Assembly (NCBI GenBank): GCA_948474755.1
Contig: CAOLHI010002499.1
Span: 62,001 to 126,000 of the forward strand
Source: Ctenosaura bakeri
Lineage: Eukaryota; Chordata; Lepidosauria; Squamata; Iguanidae
DNA: 64,000 nt
Direction: 5' to 3'
The notes beneath the pieces are model-generated. The model saw nothing but the letters and a program-made list of their open reading frames with translations. It was not told the DNA's origin and made no database searches. Made by a program: the position numbers and the translations under genes. Positions 49,060 through 57,722 of this stretch are shown in pieces. The number at the start of each line of letters is the position of its first letter. Positions within the stretch are counted from its first letter, which is position 1.

Positions 49060-49925
49060 CAGTGCCTACTTAGGTTGCATATAGTCCTCACCTGGTCTAT
49101 TGTCTCCAGTTCAGAACACTGCAGTTGGAGGAGACTGATGAAATAGAATTTGTCCAAGAGAGGGTGACTGGGACGGTGAGGTGCTTAGAAAGCAACATTC
49201 TTATGGATAAGTTGAAGAAATTGTGTACTTTAGCCTGGAGAATTAATGGTAGTTAAGAGGCAATATGACAGCTGAATATTTGCACAGCATCAACAAACTG
49301 ACACTGGAATAGCCATCTGTTGTCTGTTGCTCCAGAAGGTAGTTCTTAAAATTACAACAAAGAATTTGGCTAAATGTTGAGAAGAATTTCTAGGTGATGC
49401 GTGTTGTTGACAAAGTAACAGACTGTTTCATAAGGCGGTGGAGTTTTTAAAGCAGGGACTAGGGGAGAGCTTTCCAAACTTTTCATGTTGGTGACACACT
49501 TTTTAGACATGCATCATTTTGCGACACAGTAATCCAGTTTTACTAGCAAACCAAAGGTTAAACTAACCTCTTATAAGAGATCTGATCATATACATAAATT
49601 GTAATAATGAAATGTATGGGGATACAACATATCTCATGAAAACCTTTCATTTACATTTTTAAAAATATATGATTTATTTATAACATATAATATACATTTC
49701 CAAAGCTTGAGTGGGGGGGGCTCGTTCTTGGTTAGGGAAGTGACACACCTATACCCTTCAGGCGACACACTAACGTGTCATGACACACCATTTGGAAAGC
49801 CCTGGACTAGGGGCTAACCTGTCAGGAACACAGAAATGGCAGGTTTCTTCCACCGGCAGTGGGTTAAACCAGAGTACCTCTGGAGTTTCTTTCCAACCTT
49901 ATGATCTAATGGGACTTACTTCCAA
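49060..49925 (+). mobile_element. Old CR1 LINE 3' end, interrupted by hAT
   Basis: Similarity to the better-preserved CR1 at 31275 can be followed through the segments TCCAGTTCAGAACACTG, GAGGCAATATGACAGCTG, GTTGCTCCAGAAGG and GGCGGTGGAGTTTTTAAAGC. After the hAT insertion it resumes with CTTTCCAACCTTATGATCTA. Many indels and stops show that it is an old copy; the frame is destroyed. Confidence 0.62.
49465..49804. mobile_element. Non-autonomous hAT transposon (340 bp) inside a CR1 end
   Basis: The ends are GAGAGCTTTCCAAA and TTTGGAAAGCCCTG, with GACACAC motifs just inside both. A perfect 8-bp duplication GACTAGGG flanks it (49457-49464, 49805-49812). The interior is AT-rich and non-coding. Confidence 0.78.
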
Positions 49926-51082
49926 GTAGACCTGTATAAAATTAGACTTACTATGTCATTGGCCCTGTTTCTTTGTATGCCTTTACATATTCTACTGCCT
50001 TAACTGTCATGCCAATGTTCTATTTGCGGACAGGTGGGGGCAGGTTGGAAACAAATTATGGAAGAGCATTCGAACATATGAAAACTCTATTTTGAGTCTG
50101 GCCCAGTCCAGCAAGATCTGCACCCTTGGATATACTTATTATGAGCTGTTAATGAACAAAACTACACTGGGACAATAACTCCCCAAAGCCCACAGGCACC
50201 CTGGCCATGCTGACTAGGTGATTCTGGAAGCTATAATCTCCATAAAAAGTAACCCTTCCAAGCACTGACCAGAGGACTAAGTGGCATGGAATAAATGCTA
50301 TCAATAACTCAGAGCAAGGTCAGCAGGAAGGAATATGGCCTGAGGAAGGTCCTGGATGAAGAGGCCAAGAAGCCCACCTTGGCCTCATGGCCAAGAGGCT
50401 TCCCACCCCTGCTCCAGAAAGAGAGACTACTTGCCTTTGGGGGATCCTCCCATGGATGAAAACAATTATTCTCATGAGGAAAGAAATAGCAAATGTGCTT
50501 GTTTGTATGGAAGAGTGTTGTGACTCACACAAAACTGAAGATGCAACCCCATATGGACTTTTCTGGAGGTTAAATGCCATGGAATTTGGTAGGATTAACT
50601 GCTGAGCACGCATGCACGTAACAGATTTATTTACTTCTCAGCAATTCTCTAAAAGAGTACCATGTACCATTCACTTTTAAAGAAACAACAACAACATATC
50701 CTTTGGTCTTACTTCTATTCCAGTGCCTTGGCTTTCCATATTCCACTGAATATGGTCACAGGTATGCAAACTGTCATGTGAATATGGAAGGAAAGAGGCT
50801 GGACAATATAGCAGGGCACATAATTAGCAGAATACTCTTAGAAACTAGAAGCAGCAATGGCAAAGAAAGAAAGGAGAACCTGAAAAACAGCTAAAGCACA
50901 AACCAAGAGGAAATTGCAGCAGGACTGCCTGAAACCAACCACCATACCAGTCAGTTACATCATTCACCTTCCTTTTTCCCTCTGCTGTTCTTTCTTCACT
51001 CTTTAGGCACAAAGCTTGGTCGCACTCTCAGTCAAACTTTTCATGCTCTATCAGGAGTCAGTCTCTGCTAATCAGAATACAC

Positions 51083-51218
51083 GGGCCATTTCCACACTAC
51101 ACTCTTATAGTGCTATTATTCCACTTTCAATATCCTATGGAATCCTGGGAACCCCAGGATTCCTTAGGATGTTGAAAGTGGAATAATAGCACTATAACAA
51201 TGTAGTGTGTAAAGGCCC
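51083..51218. mobile_element. Harbinger-like foldback MITE, 136-bp internally deleted copy
   Basis: The element opens GGGCCATTTCC and closes AAAGGCCC. The arms meet directly at GGAATCCTGGG, without the GTTTGCAG core. Target duplication is unclear. Confidence 0.65.
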
Positions 51219-51414
51219 ACAGCTGACAATTTGCCTACCCCTTCCATTTCTATTTCAAGGTCTTTCTCGTGTCCAAGAGGAAACTTAAAAAAAAGATCTT
51301 GTTGCATAAACCTCAAAGTAGAGAACCAGTAACATAAGAAGGTGGATTACATCAGATCCATTCCTGCTCAGCACTGCTTGCACCAGAAGAAGGATGCTTG
51401 TGGTTCTCTAGGTG

Positions 51415-51505
51415 TCAGAGGACTACAACCCCCAGATGCTCTGGGAAGCACAGGCAACGGTGAGGAATGCTGGAAATTACAGTTCAACATCCAGAGGGCC
51501 ACATA
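51415..51505. repeat. Decayed palindromic hAT-like MITE
   Basis: GACTACAACCCCCAGATGC and TGCTGGAAATTACAGTTCAA are inverted around GCACAGGCAACGGTGAGG; the outer motif CATCCAGAGGGCCACA is shared with the copy at 47605. Confidence 0.45.
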
Positions 51506-51584
51506 TTTCCCAACATCACTATGGGAGCCAACAATATGGGAGAAGCTGTGATTCTCTAAAGTTTTCAGAGAAGAATCTGTCCTG

Positions 51585-51807
51585 GGGCCCTTTCACACTA
51601 CATATTTACGCTGCTATGATTCCTTTTTAACTGCTATGACAACATTGTGTGGAATCCTGTGGTTTGTACTTTAGAGAGGAGGATTTAGAATTCCCAGCTG
51701 GGGAGTTCTATGGCGTCAAAAAACTACCCACTGGAATTTCACAGGATGCACCTGTGCGGTTAAAATGGAATCATAGTGCTGTAGTTGTGTGGTGTGAATG
51801 GACCCCT
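51585..51807. repeat. Old relative of the foldback element
   Basis: It opens GGGGCCCTTTCACACTAC and closes GTGTGAATGGACCCC, with TGTGGAATCCTGTGG and GGAATTTCACAGG in the arms. It is only 0.37 kb from a younger copy at 51083. Confidence 0.55.
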
Positions 51808-52858
51808 GAACTTAGCTGAAGATGCCAGGCATCAAGCCTGAAGTCTTCTGCATGCAAAGCATGAGTCGTACCAAACACAGATGCTAGCCCTTGCGTGTAT
51901 GCCAGGAACAAGTAAGGAAAATGCTTAGCTTTTGGTTTGGAGGGGAAGGAAACTGGACGCCATTCAGCAGCCACTGGCTTCTATCCCATTGCCAGCCATC
52001 TGCTCTTGACGGGCAAAGGGAGCAGATCACCTCAAGCTCCAAGCACGTGAGCCAGGCACTGATGGAAAAGCCTGGTGGCCTTAAAATGCACAAGAACCAC
52101 AGGAACCAGGAAGCTCAAACTGCTTCTACTGAACCAGGGGGAAAAAATCTGAGGCATTTTCAGACCAGTCAAACACTAGGACAATGAACATTACAAACTG
52201 CTGGTGGCAGCTTGTTACTCTTCTTCTCCTTCTTCTCGGTGTACCAGTTTTTTCAAATACACTTAAAAGGGAACAGAGAAGACAGCAAAATTCTACCTGT
52301 GGAGGTGTTGGAATTGTGAGGGACAAGACTAGGCTAGGCTGTCAGCCAAATGGGCATCAGAGCAACCATGAAGTCCATGTCCGAATCCAGTAAAACATCT
52401 GAGCTGGGCCAGAAGCTACCAGCCTTGGCATTTTCCATCTATCCTTCTCTTTCTTTCTGTTTTTAACCCCAGACACAAAATCATCTTTCCATAGGATATG
52501 CAGCTGCCAGGCTGGAGATCTCAGCAAGGGGACCCTCAGCAGTCACCCATCTCCGGATGGCCTAGAGTCTAACATCAGGCAGTGACAGTGGAGCCTGGAA
52601 AGTATTCAGTAATCATAACAACAGTAATAGTGGTCCTAATAAATAAAAGGCAGGAGTTACAAATGCTTACATGGATTCAGCTCCAGGCTTCCCTTCGCGC
52701 AGGGCTGTGCACTTTTCAAAAAACACCACCTCTCCTGTCCCTCCCCGGAGGCGCTGCAAAGTTAGACAGGGGGCTCGAGATCGATTAGATCGCAGGCTGG
52801 CCTGTTTGTCGCACACTCCCAGCCTTTTAACCCGCTCTCAGCTCTCTTTCTGGTCCCA

Positions 52859-52880
52859 AACTCTCTCTCTCTCTCTCTCT
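52859..52880 (+). repeat. (CT)n microsatellite at MITE insertion point
   Basis: About eleven CT units run directly into the TGA target duplication of the CpG-island MITE. Confidence 0.88.
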
Positions 52881-52882
52881 GA

Positions 52883-53062
52883 GGCCATTTCCGCACGAGT
52901 CTGTTATAGCGCGATGAGTCCACTTTCAACCTCCTCTGGAATCCTGGGGTTTGCAGTTTCGGGAGGGGCCGGCCGGCCCCTCCCGAAACTGCAAACCCCA
53001 GGATTCCAGAGGAGGTTGAAAGCGGAATCATCGCGCTATAACAGACTCGTGCGGAAATGGCC
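52883..53062. mobile_element. Harbinger-like foldback MITE, near-perfect 180-bp palindrome in the CpG island
   Basis: Each roughly 90-base arm is the reverse complement of the other, with only two differences seen. The centre is GGCCGGCC, and TGA direct repeats flank it (52880-52882, 53063-53065). Unlike the other copies it keeps CpG at nearly every CpG-capable site, for example GCGCGATG and TTTCGGGAGG. This fits either recent insertion or protection from methylation-driven decay within the island. It lies in intron 1, roughly 0.7 kb downstream of the proposed exon 1 donor. Confidence 0.78.
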
Positions 53063-53172
53063 TGACATTCAAGGCGCACGGGGCGCGTAACGGGAGACCG
53101 GCCCGGACCCGCGCCTGCAAAGGGGGCCAGAGAGGGCGATCGCGAGCTCGGATGCGTCCTCCCTCGCCCGAC

Positions 53173-53196
53173 CGGCCCGGCCCGGCCCGGCCCGGC
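53173..53196 (+). repeat. GGCCC pentanucleotide array
   Basis: About five tandem copies of CGGCC/GGCCC lie inside the CpG island; every unit contains a CpG. Confidence 0.7.
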
Positions 53197-53607
53197 CCCC
53201 CGCCTCCCCTCCGGGCGTTCGTTGGGGGCCAAGCAGATCGAGGCAACCCGGAGGGGCGGAGACCCCCGGGGAGGAAGGCGCTCCGGCAAAACGCACGAAC
53301 CCGCCGGCTCCTCTCCCCTCGCGAGCAGGCAAAAGCCGAAACCTTACCGCACCGCAATTACGAACTATTATGTGTTGTTGTCGGGCTGGTGCGGTTTCCT
53401 TCTGTTCTTTCCAAGGCAAGCGCGGAGTTCACCCACCTACTCTCCGCCTGGCCCTCTTCTCCTTCCCCGCGCCATGCAGAGGTTGCCGAGGGCCACAGCC
53501 CCGCCAGGAGCCACCCACGCCCTCCCGGGATCAGCCCGCTCCAGATGTGGATGGAAACGCCAGCGGCGCTCGGCTGCCGACGTTGTCAGCTGTTAACCCC
53601 TTCGGCG

Positions 53608-53634
53608 GAGGGGAGGGGAGGGGAGGGGAGGGGG
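53608..53634 (+). promoter_or_regulatory. G-quadruplex-type GGGGA run
   Basis: Five successive runs of four or more G separated by single A form a canonical G4 motif on the plus strand. It lies about 150-170 bases downstream of the candidate exon 1 donor, within the island. Confidence 0.5.
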
Positions 53635-53780
53635 AGCCCGCGGCCCCACCCCCGGCCACCCCCCTCCAATCCCCTCCGCTTCCTCTTCCTCGTGGGCAGA
53701 GTCAGACTCGGGGTCAACCCAGGAAAGAGGCGGGGAGCGGGAAGGGGACGGGGCCAGAGCGGACCCTCTGCCTCCCTTAC

Positions 53781-53900
53781 CGAGAAGCCGCTCGAGGCTG
53801 GCAACGGGGGCCTCCGGCTACTGTCTCCGCGGGCGGCGGGGGGGGGAGGAAGGGAGTCGCAGGGGCTGGACGCCCAGCCAGACACCCCCCCAGGCCGGTG
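53781..53900 (-). other. WIPF1: Candidate WIPF1 non-coding exon 1
   Basis: The proposed start is about 30 bases downstream of the minus-strand TATA box. The end is the donor CTCG|GTAAGG (GT at 53780-53779), giving a GC-rich exon of about 120 bases with no ATG-led frame of note. Competing minus-strand donors in the island are GCG|GTAAGG near 53,346, GGG|GTGAGC near 54,002 and CAAG|GTAACG near 54,138, so alternative first exons are quite possible. The exon is inferred from signal spacing only. Confidence 0.33.
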
Positions 53901-53919
53901 GGGTGGGGTGGGGTGGGGG
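53897..53919 (+). promoter_or_regulatory. G-quadruplex-type GGGGT run at predicted start site
   Basis: Four GGGG runs separated by single T lie on the plus strand, immediately downstream of the minus-strand TATA box and overlapping the predicted transcription start. The template strand for WIPF1 would carry the G4. Confidence 0.45.
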
Positions 53920-53923
53920 AAGT

Positions 53924-53931
53924 TATTTATA
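53924..53931 (-). promoter_or_regulatory. WIPF1: TATA box in CpG island (minus strand)
   Basis: The minus strand reads TATAAATA here, the only strong TATA motif in the island, flanked by GC-rich DNA. It predicts initiation about 25-30 bases downstream, near 53,900, in the WIPF1 direction. Confidence 0.5.
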
Positions 53932-54482
53932 GAGCCCGACGACCTTTCGTTTTGCCTCAGGAGCGGCAACAAGAAGGAGCCGGAGAGCCCCCCTGCGCTC
54001 ACCCCGCGTCAGAATCCCCCCCTTCTTTACACACAGTTGCCTGGTTCCCCCCCCCCAGTGAGCATGCGCCCAAGGCCCAAGCCTGCCCAGTATCGTCAGG
54101 ACGGCAAGCGCCCCCTCGCCCCAGGGCTCGGTGGCCGTTACCTTGCCCTTAACCCTAATTTTTTTTAAAAAAATTGTGTTGTGTCTTGTGTTTCGCGGCG
54201 CCGCCAGACCTTGCGGAGCGTGCCGAATTTTAGAGGAGATAAAAAGTGGGAGAGGCGGGGGCGGTGAGGAAAGGGGTAGTAACCGTGAGGGGTGGGGGTG
54301 GCTGGGTGAGGAAGGCGGCCTTGACAAGCGGCCAAATAAAGGGAGCCCCGCTTCTGCCTCAGGAAAACAACTGAGCTGGGGGCTGAGGGGGAAAATGAAA
54401 AGTTCGCCGCCGAGACGGGCATCCTCCCGGTTCTAAATGACGCCTCAACTACTTGTGTAGCGTTAAATTTTTTAAAAAGTGC

Positions 54483-54676
54483 GGCCATTTCCGCACTACA
54501 GTGTTAAACTGCTGCTATTCCACTTTCAACACTCTGTGGGGTTTGTAGTTTCCTGAGGCCAAAGAGCTCTCTGGCTGAGAATTCGAAGTGCCCCTCCCTA
54601 AACTACAAACCCCAGAATTCCATAGGAGGTTGATAGTGGAATAGCAGCACTTTATAACACTGTAGTGCGGAAATGG
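54483..54676. mobile_element. Harbinger-like foldback MITE at upstream edge of the promoter island
   Basis: It starts GGCCATTTCCGCAC and ends GCGGAAATGG, with the CTCTGGCTGAGAATTC core present. TGC occurs on both sides (54480-54482, 54677-54679), although the last two bases of the right terminus appear lost. It lies about 0.55 kb upstream of the TATA box. Confidence 0.68.
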
Positions 54677-55158
54677 TGCATAAGCAGTAGCGTAGGGGAG
54701 TCAGGACTGGGAGAGAAGAAGAAGAGAAGAAGAGAGAAAAGCCGCTACTTAAAAAAAAATACAGCAATGATAATGTCTTCTGCCACCTCCCCAAGCGTCG
54801 ATGTTCCCTTTGAGTTTAGTAGTAATCCTCACAGGAGGCCGCGTGTGTATTCGCATAAATGCTGTATTTCTTCCACCCGCAACTTATTCTTCTGAGTCTC
54901 TGGTGGACCACAAAGCTCAGTCCCGGCAGTGGAGAAAAGGCAGTGAATAAATCAATCAATAAAGTACACATTGGTTTGGAATGGGCAATCAAGAGCCATT
55001 CGCTTTTCAAAAGACCTACTGCAGATTAAGATGAAGCCCAGATCCAGTTTGCTGGTCAGGATCAGAAGTCAGAATCATGCAGCCCTCCAGATGATGTTAA
55101 GAGTGCATCTTCCAGGCGTCTTCCAGCATAGCAGTGGTGAGGAATGCTGGGAATTCCT

Positions 55159-55359
55159 GACCATTTCCACACCAGGCTGTTATAGTACTATTATTCCACT
55201 ATCAACAGCCTATGGAATCCTGAGGTTTGTAGTTTACAGAGGGGCCTTTAGAATTCTCAGCCAGATTGCTCTTTGACCTCAGGAAATACAAACCCTAGAA
55301 TTCTACAGGATGTTGAAAGTGGAATAATAGCACTACAACAGTGTAGTGTGGAAATGGCC
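55159..55359. mobile_element. Harbinger-like foldback MITE in WIPF1 5' flank
   Basis: It is near full length (about 201 bases), with a mutated left end (GACCATTTCC) and right end GGAAATGGCC. The target duplication was not discernible. The right end directly abuts a SINE head. Confidence 0.66.
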
Positions 55360-55362
55360 ATG

Positions 55363-55498
55363 GTGTGGTGGGCTGAGTTGGAGTGTTGGACTGCAGCTTC
55401 AGGAGGGCAGGGTTCAAATCCCTGTGCAGCCAGGGAAATCCACTAGATGACCATGGGCAAGTCACACTTTCTCTGCCAAGAAAAATCATGATTGGCTT
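55363..55498 (+). mobile_element. tRNA-headed SINE fragment between two MITEs
   Basis: The head lacks its first bases (starts near GTGTGGTGGGCTGAGTTGG), the B box GGTTCAAATCCCTGTG is clear, and the body stops at AGAAAAATCATGATTGGC. It is joined directly to a MITE on each side. Confidence 0.75.
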
Positions 55499-55664
55499 GC
55501 CTTTCCACACTACTATGGAATCCTGGGGTTTGCAGTTTAGGGAGGGGCCTTTAGAATTCTCAACCAGAGAGCTCTTTGGCCTCAGGAAACTACAAACCCC
55601 AGAAATCCACAGGATGCTGAAAGTGGAATAATAGCACTATAACAGCTTAGTGCAGAAATGGCCC
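55498..55664. mobile_element. Harbinger-like foldback MITE, left-arm deletion
   Basis: The left terminus TGCCTTTCCACACTAC runs straight into CTATGGAATCCTGG, so about 40 bases of the left arm are missing. The core and right arm are complete to GAAATGGCCCC. Confidence 0.62.
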
Positions 55665-55688
55665 CAGTGCCACAATGCTTGCAGCACT

Positions 55689-55689
55689 A

Positions 55690-55724
<35 letters not shown>

Positions 55725-55740
55725 TATTTATTTATTTTAA
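55689..55740 (+). repeat. (CTAT)n microsatellite with AT-rich edge
   Basis: About eight CTAT units, then TTATTTATTTATTTTAA, at the 3' edge of the L2-like fragment. Confidence 0.92.
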
Positions 55741-56160
55741 TATCCTCCCATTCTCTCCATGTGAGACCCAGTATGGCTTGCAAACACACACACACAAGCT
55801 AAAAATATAATTTAAAAACTTGAAAGACAAACAAGTTACCATCACAAAATGCTGCTAGGTTTTAAAAAGTGTAAAATCATTTAAGAAAGAATAGTTTTGA
55901 ATATAGCAAAACAGTGATTTAAAAAATGACTTCCTGCAACCAATTAATAATTAAAGGCATGTTTGAAAAGAGAAGTCTTTGTCCTCCTGTGACAGGAGAA
56001 CCCAGAGGGGGCCACAGTCTGGAAGTGGCCACTGAGAAAGCTGGTTTCCCCTGACAGGTTTAACCATGCAGCCGCCTGAATTTTTGGACTCTCCTTGTGA
56101 GCGTGGTATAGAGCACTCTCCTGGTGAGGGCCTGCCAGCATTAGTCACTATGAAGGCTGT
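55731..56160 (-). mobile_element. L2-like LINE 3' end fragment
   Basis: The minus strand carries RRTKTSLFKHAFNY at the end of an open stretch (56141-55944), matching the TKSFLFKQVF end of the longer copy at 60165. The same GACCCAGTATGGCTTGC-type 3' region follows. It is preceded on the plus strand by a CTAT microsatellite. Confidence 0.65.
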
Positions 56161-56399
56161 TTTAGCTGCATCTGCACGTACATCAGTGTGCCCTGGGGCT
56201 TTTCTCTGAGGTTGAGGGCCCTGATTTCATGTGAAACCCACGGGGAGGGGAGCAATTTGAGAAGTTTGATCTCTCCTGAGAAGCCAGGATGATTACACTA
56301 AGCCTGTTGTACTTTGGACACGTCATGAGATGACATGACTCGTTGGAAGAGACAATAATGCTCAGTAAAGTGAAGGCAGTAGGAAAAGAGGAAGACTAT

Positions 56400-56601
56400 G
56401 GGCCTTTCCGCACTACACTGTTATAGTGCTATTATTCCACTTTCAACATTCTATAGAATTCTGGGGTTTGTAGTGTACTCAGGTCAAAGAGCTCTCTGGC
56501 TAAGAATTCTAAATGCTCTTCCGTAAACTGCAAATCCCAAGATTCCATAGGAGGTTGAAAGTGGAATAATAGCACTATAACAGTGTAGTGCGGAAAGGCC
56601 C
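56400..56601. mobile_element. Harbinger-like foldback MITE inserted in an RTE-like LINE
   Basis: It has 202 bases, GGGCCTTTCC...GGAAAGGCCC, with TAT direct repeats (56397-56399, 56602-56604). Removing the element and one TAT restores a continuous LINE reading frame across the junction, which confirms its exact boundaries. Confidence 0.75.
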
Positions 56602-56634
56602 TATATTACATGTGGTTCATTCAATGAAGGAAAC

Positions 56635-57188
56635 TGTGATAGATGACAGCTCAGAAGTTGATGAGCAATTGATTGTGCCAGAGCCAGCGATAGAACAGAC
56701 TGCCTTGCCAACACTCCCACCAGCTGAAAGACAAGCTGAGACAGAGTTGTTGCAGCCCACACCAGAGCAAGAAGGGGCCAGCAATGATTTAGGGGAGTTA
56801 GAGCAAACTTTGGCCCCCAGTACCCAGTCATGGAGGAGACAAAAGAGGGCAGCTCAAATGGAAGCTATTTGGGTGAAATCGAGAAAACAGAAGAATGATG
56901 AGTAACACCTGTCCTCCTTGGCTATATAAGTTGGTCACTGTCGCTTACCATTTGCTTGCAGCAAATCACTACTCAAGTTCCAACGACCCTTGTATTCCAG
57001 CTTTCTAGACCTTTTGGACTGACCTTCAGCATTCTTGACTTTTGGAATTGACCTTGACTTCAGCTCAGCTCAGCTCAACGTTTCTACTTGGTTGTTAGCA
57101 CTGGACACTCCCCACTGCCTCCTCTTCTTGGGCAAGTACTATTGCTTCCCTTCCCTTGCTAGCACAAGCTAGGAGTTGAACTCTGACA
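56635..57188 (+). mobile_element. Solo LTR (probably Ty3/Gypsy-type), 554 bp
   Basis: It begins TGTGATAG and ends CTCTGACA (TG...CA), and is flanked by a perfect 5-bp duplication GAAAC (56630-56634, 57189-57193). A TATA box GCTATATAAG lies at 56931-56940. An open frame runs from the left end to a stop at 56905; it is rich in Pro, Glu and Gln and finishes with a basic Arg/Lys tail. Some Gypsy elements have coding sequence running into the 3' LTR, which would explain it. No internal retroelement body or second LTR was seen. Clade assignment is inference. Confidence 0.68.
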
Positions 57189-57280
57189 GAAACCATGGTC
57201 CTGATTTTGGAAGATCTGAGCACGACAGTGGATGCTCAAGGTCTTAGGGTTGCCATAAATCAAAGCCATTTTGATGGCAA

Positions 57281-57722
57281 ATCATAGAATCATAGAGTTG
57301 GAAGAGACCCCAGGGGCCATCGAGTCCAACCCCCTCCTAGGCAGGAACACCCATCAAAGCATTCCCAACAGATGGCCATCCAGACTCTCCTTAAAAACCT
57401 CCAAAGGAGGAGACTCCATCACACTCCGAGGCAGCATATTCCACTGCAGGACAGCTCTGACTGTCAGGGAGTTCTTCCTGAGGTTCAAGTAGAATCTCCT
57501 TTCCTGCAGCTTGAATCCATTGCTCCTTGTCCTGGTCTCTGGAGCGGCAGAGAACAAACCCACTCCCTCCTCAACATGACATCCCTTCAAATATTTAAAC
57601 ATGGTTATCATGTCCCCTCTTAACCTTCTCTTCTGCAGACTAAACATACCCAGCAACCTAAGCTATTCTTCCTAGGGCATGACTTCCAGACCCTTCACCA
57701 TTTTGGTTGCCCTCCTCTGGAC
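57281..57722 (-). mobile_element. CR1 LINE 3' end (minus strand)
   Basis: Read on the minus strand, this matches the CR1 at 31275 throughout, including a 100-codon open frame (57656-57354) of the ORF2 C-terminal region and the 3' tail of ATTCTATGATT type (57281 onward). It is 5'-truncated near 57722. Its 3' tail lies immediately next to the 3' tail of the RTE-like LINE, so it appears to have inserted at that A-rich end. Confidence 0.83.

Larger units (their letters stand above)
540..53780 (-). other. WIPF1: WIPF1 intron 1 (inferred, about 53 kb)
   Basis: The interval between the coding exon and the CpG island promoter shows no exon with convincing protein similarity on either strand. It is moderately AT-rich and full of interspersed repeats, most at intermediate divergence. 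A very large first intron is normal for WIPF1 in vertebrates, where transcription starts at a distant CpG island and exon 1 is non-coding. Alternative non-coding first exons inside the interval cannot be excluded from sequence alone. Individual repeats and blank stretches are listed separately. Confidence 0.6.
52690..54450 (-). promoter_or_regulatory. WIPF1: CpG island, probable WIPF1 promoter region
   Basis: Base composition changes abruptly from AT-rich to strongly GC-rich with dense CpG from about 52.69 kb, returning to ordinary sequence by about 54.45 kb. It holds GC boxes, C/G homopolymer runs, a GGCCC pentamer array (53173-53196) and two G-quadruplex-type runs. On the minus strand it lies directly upstream of the WIPF1 coding exon with no other gene between, so it is the natural promoter. 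Long open frames here on both strands (up to about 340 codons) reflect scarcity of AT-rich stop codons. A bidirectional promoter is possible, but no plus-strand gene was recognised. Confidence 0.7.
56285..57280 (+). mobile_element. RTE/Bov-B-like LINE 3' end, broken by two insertions
   Basis: The first part (56290-56399) decodes with stops and a frameshift to YFGHVMR...SLEETIML, a well-known C-terminal motif of RTE-clade ORF2 proteins. The frame continues after the MITE (56602-56634). After the solo LTR it resumes at 57189 with CCATGGTCCTGATTTTGG, and ends in the tail TAGGGTTGCCATAAATC...TTGATGGCA. That tail is shared with the SINEs in this window. The copy is a dead remnant and its 5' portion is not present. 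Confidence 0.7.

Noticed and set aside
53152..54168. 338-codon plus-strand frame in the CpG island, plus several long overlapping frames on both strands
   Set aside because: Composition effect: GC-rich DNA lacks stop codons. The translations are low-complexity Pro/Arg/Gly in all frames, with no domain.
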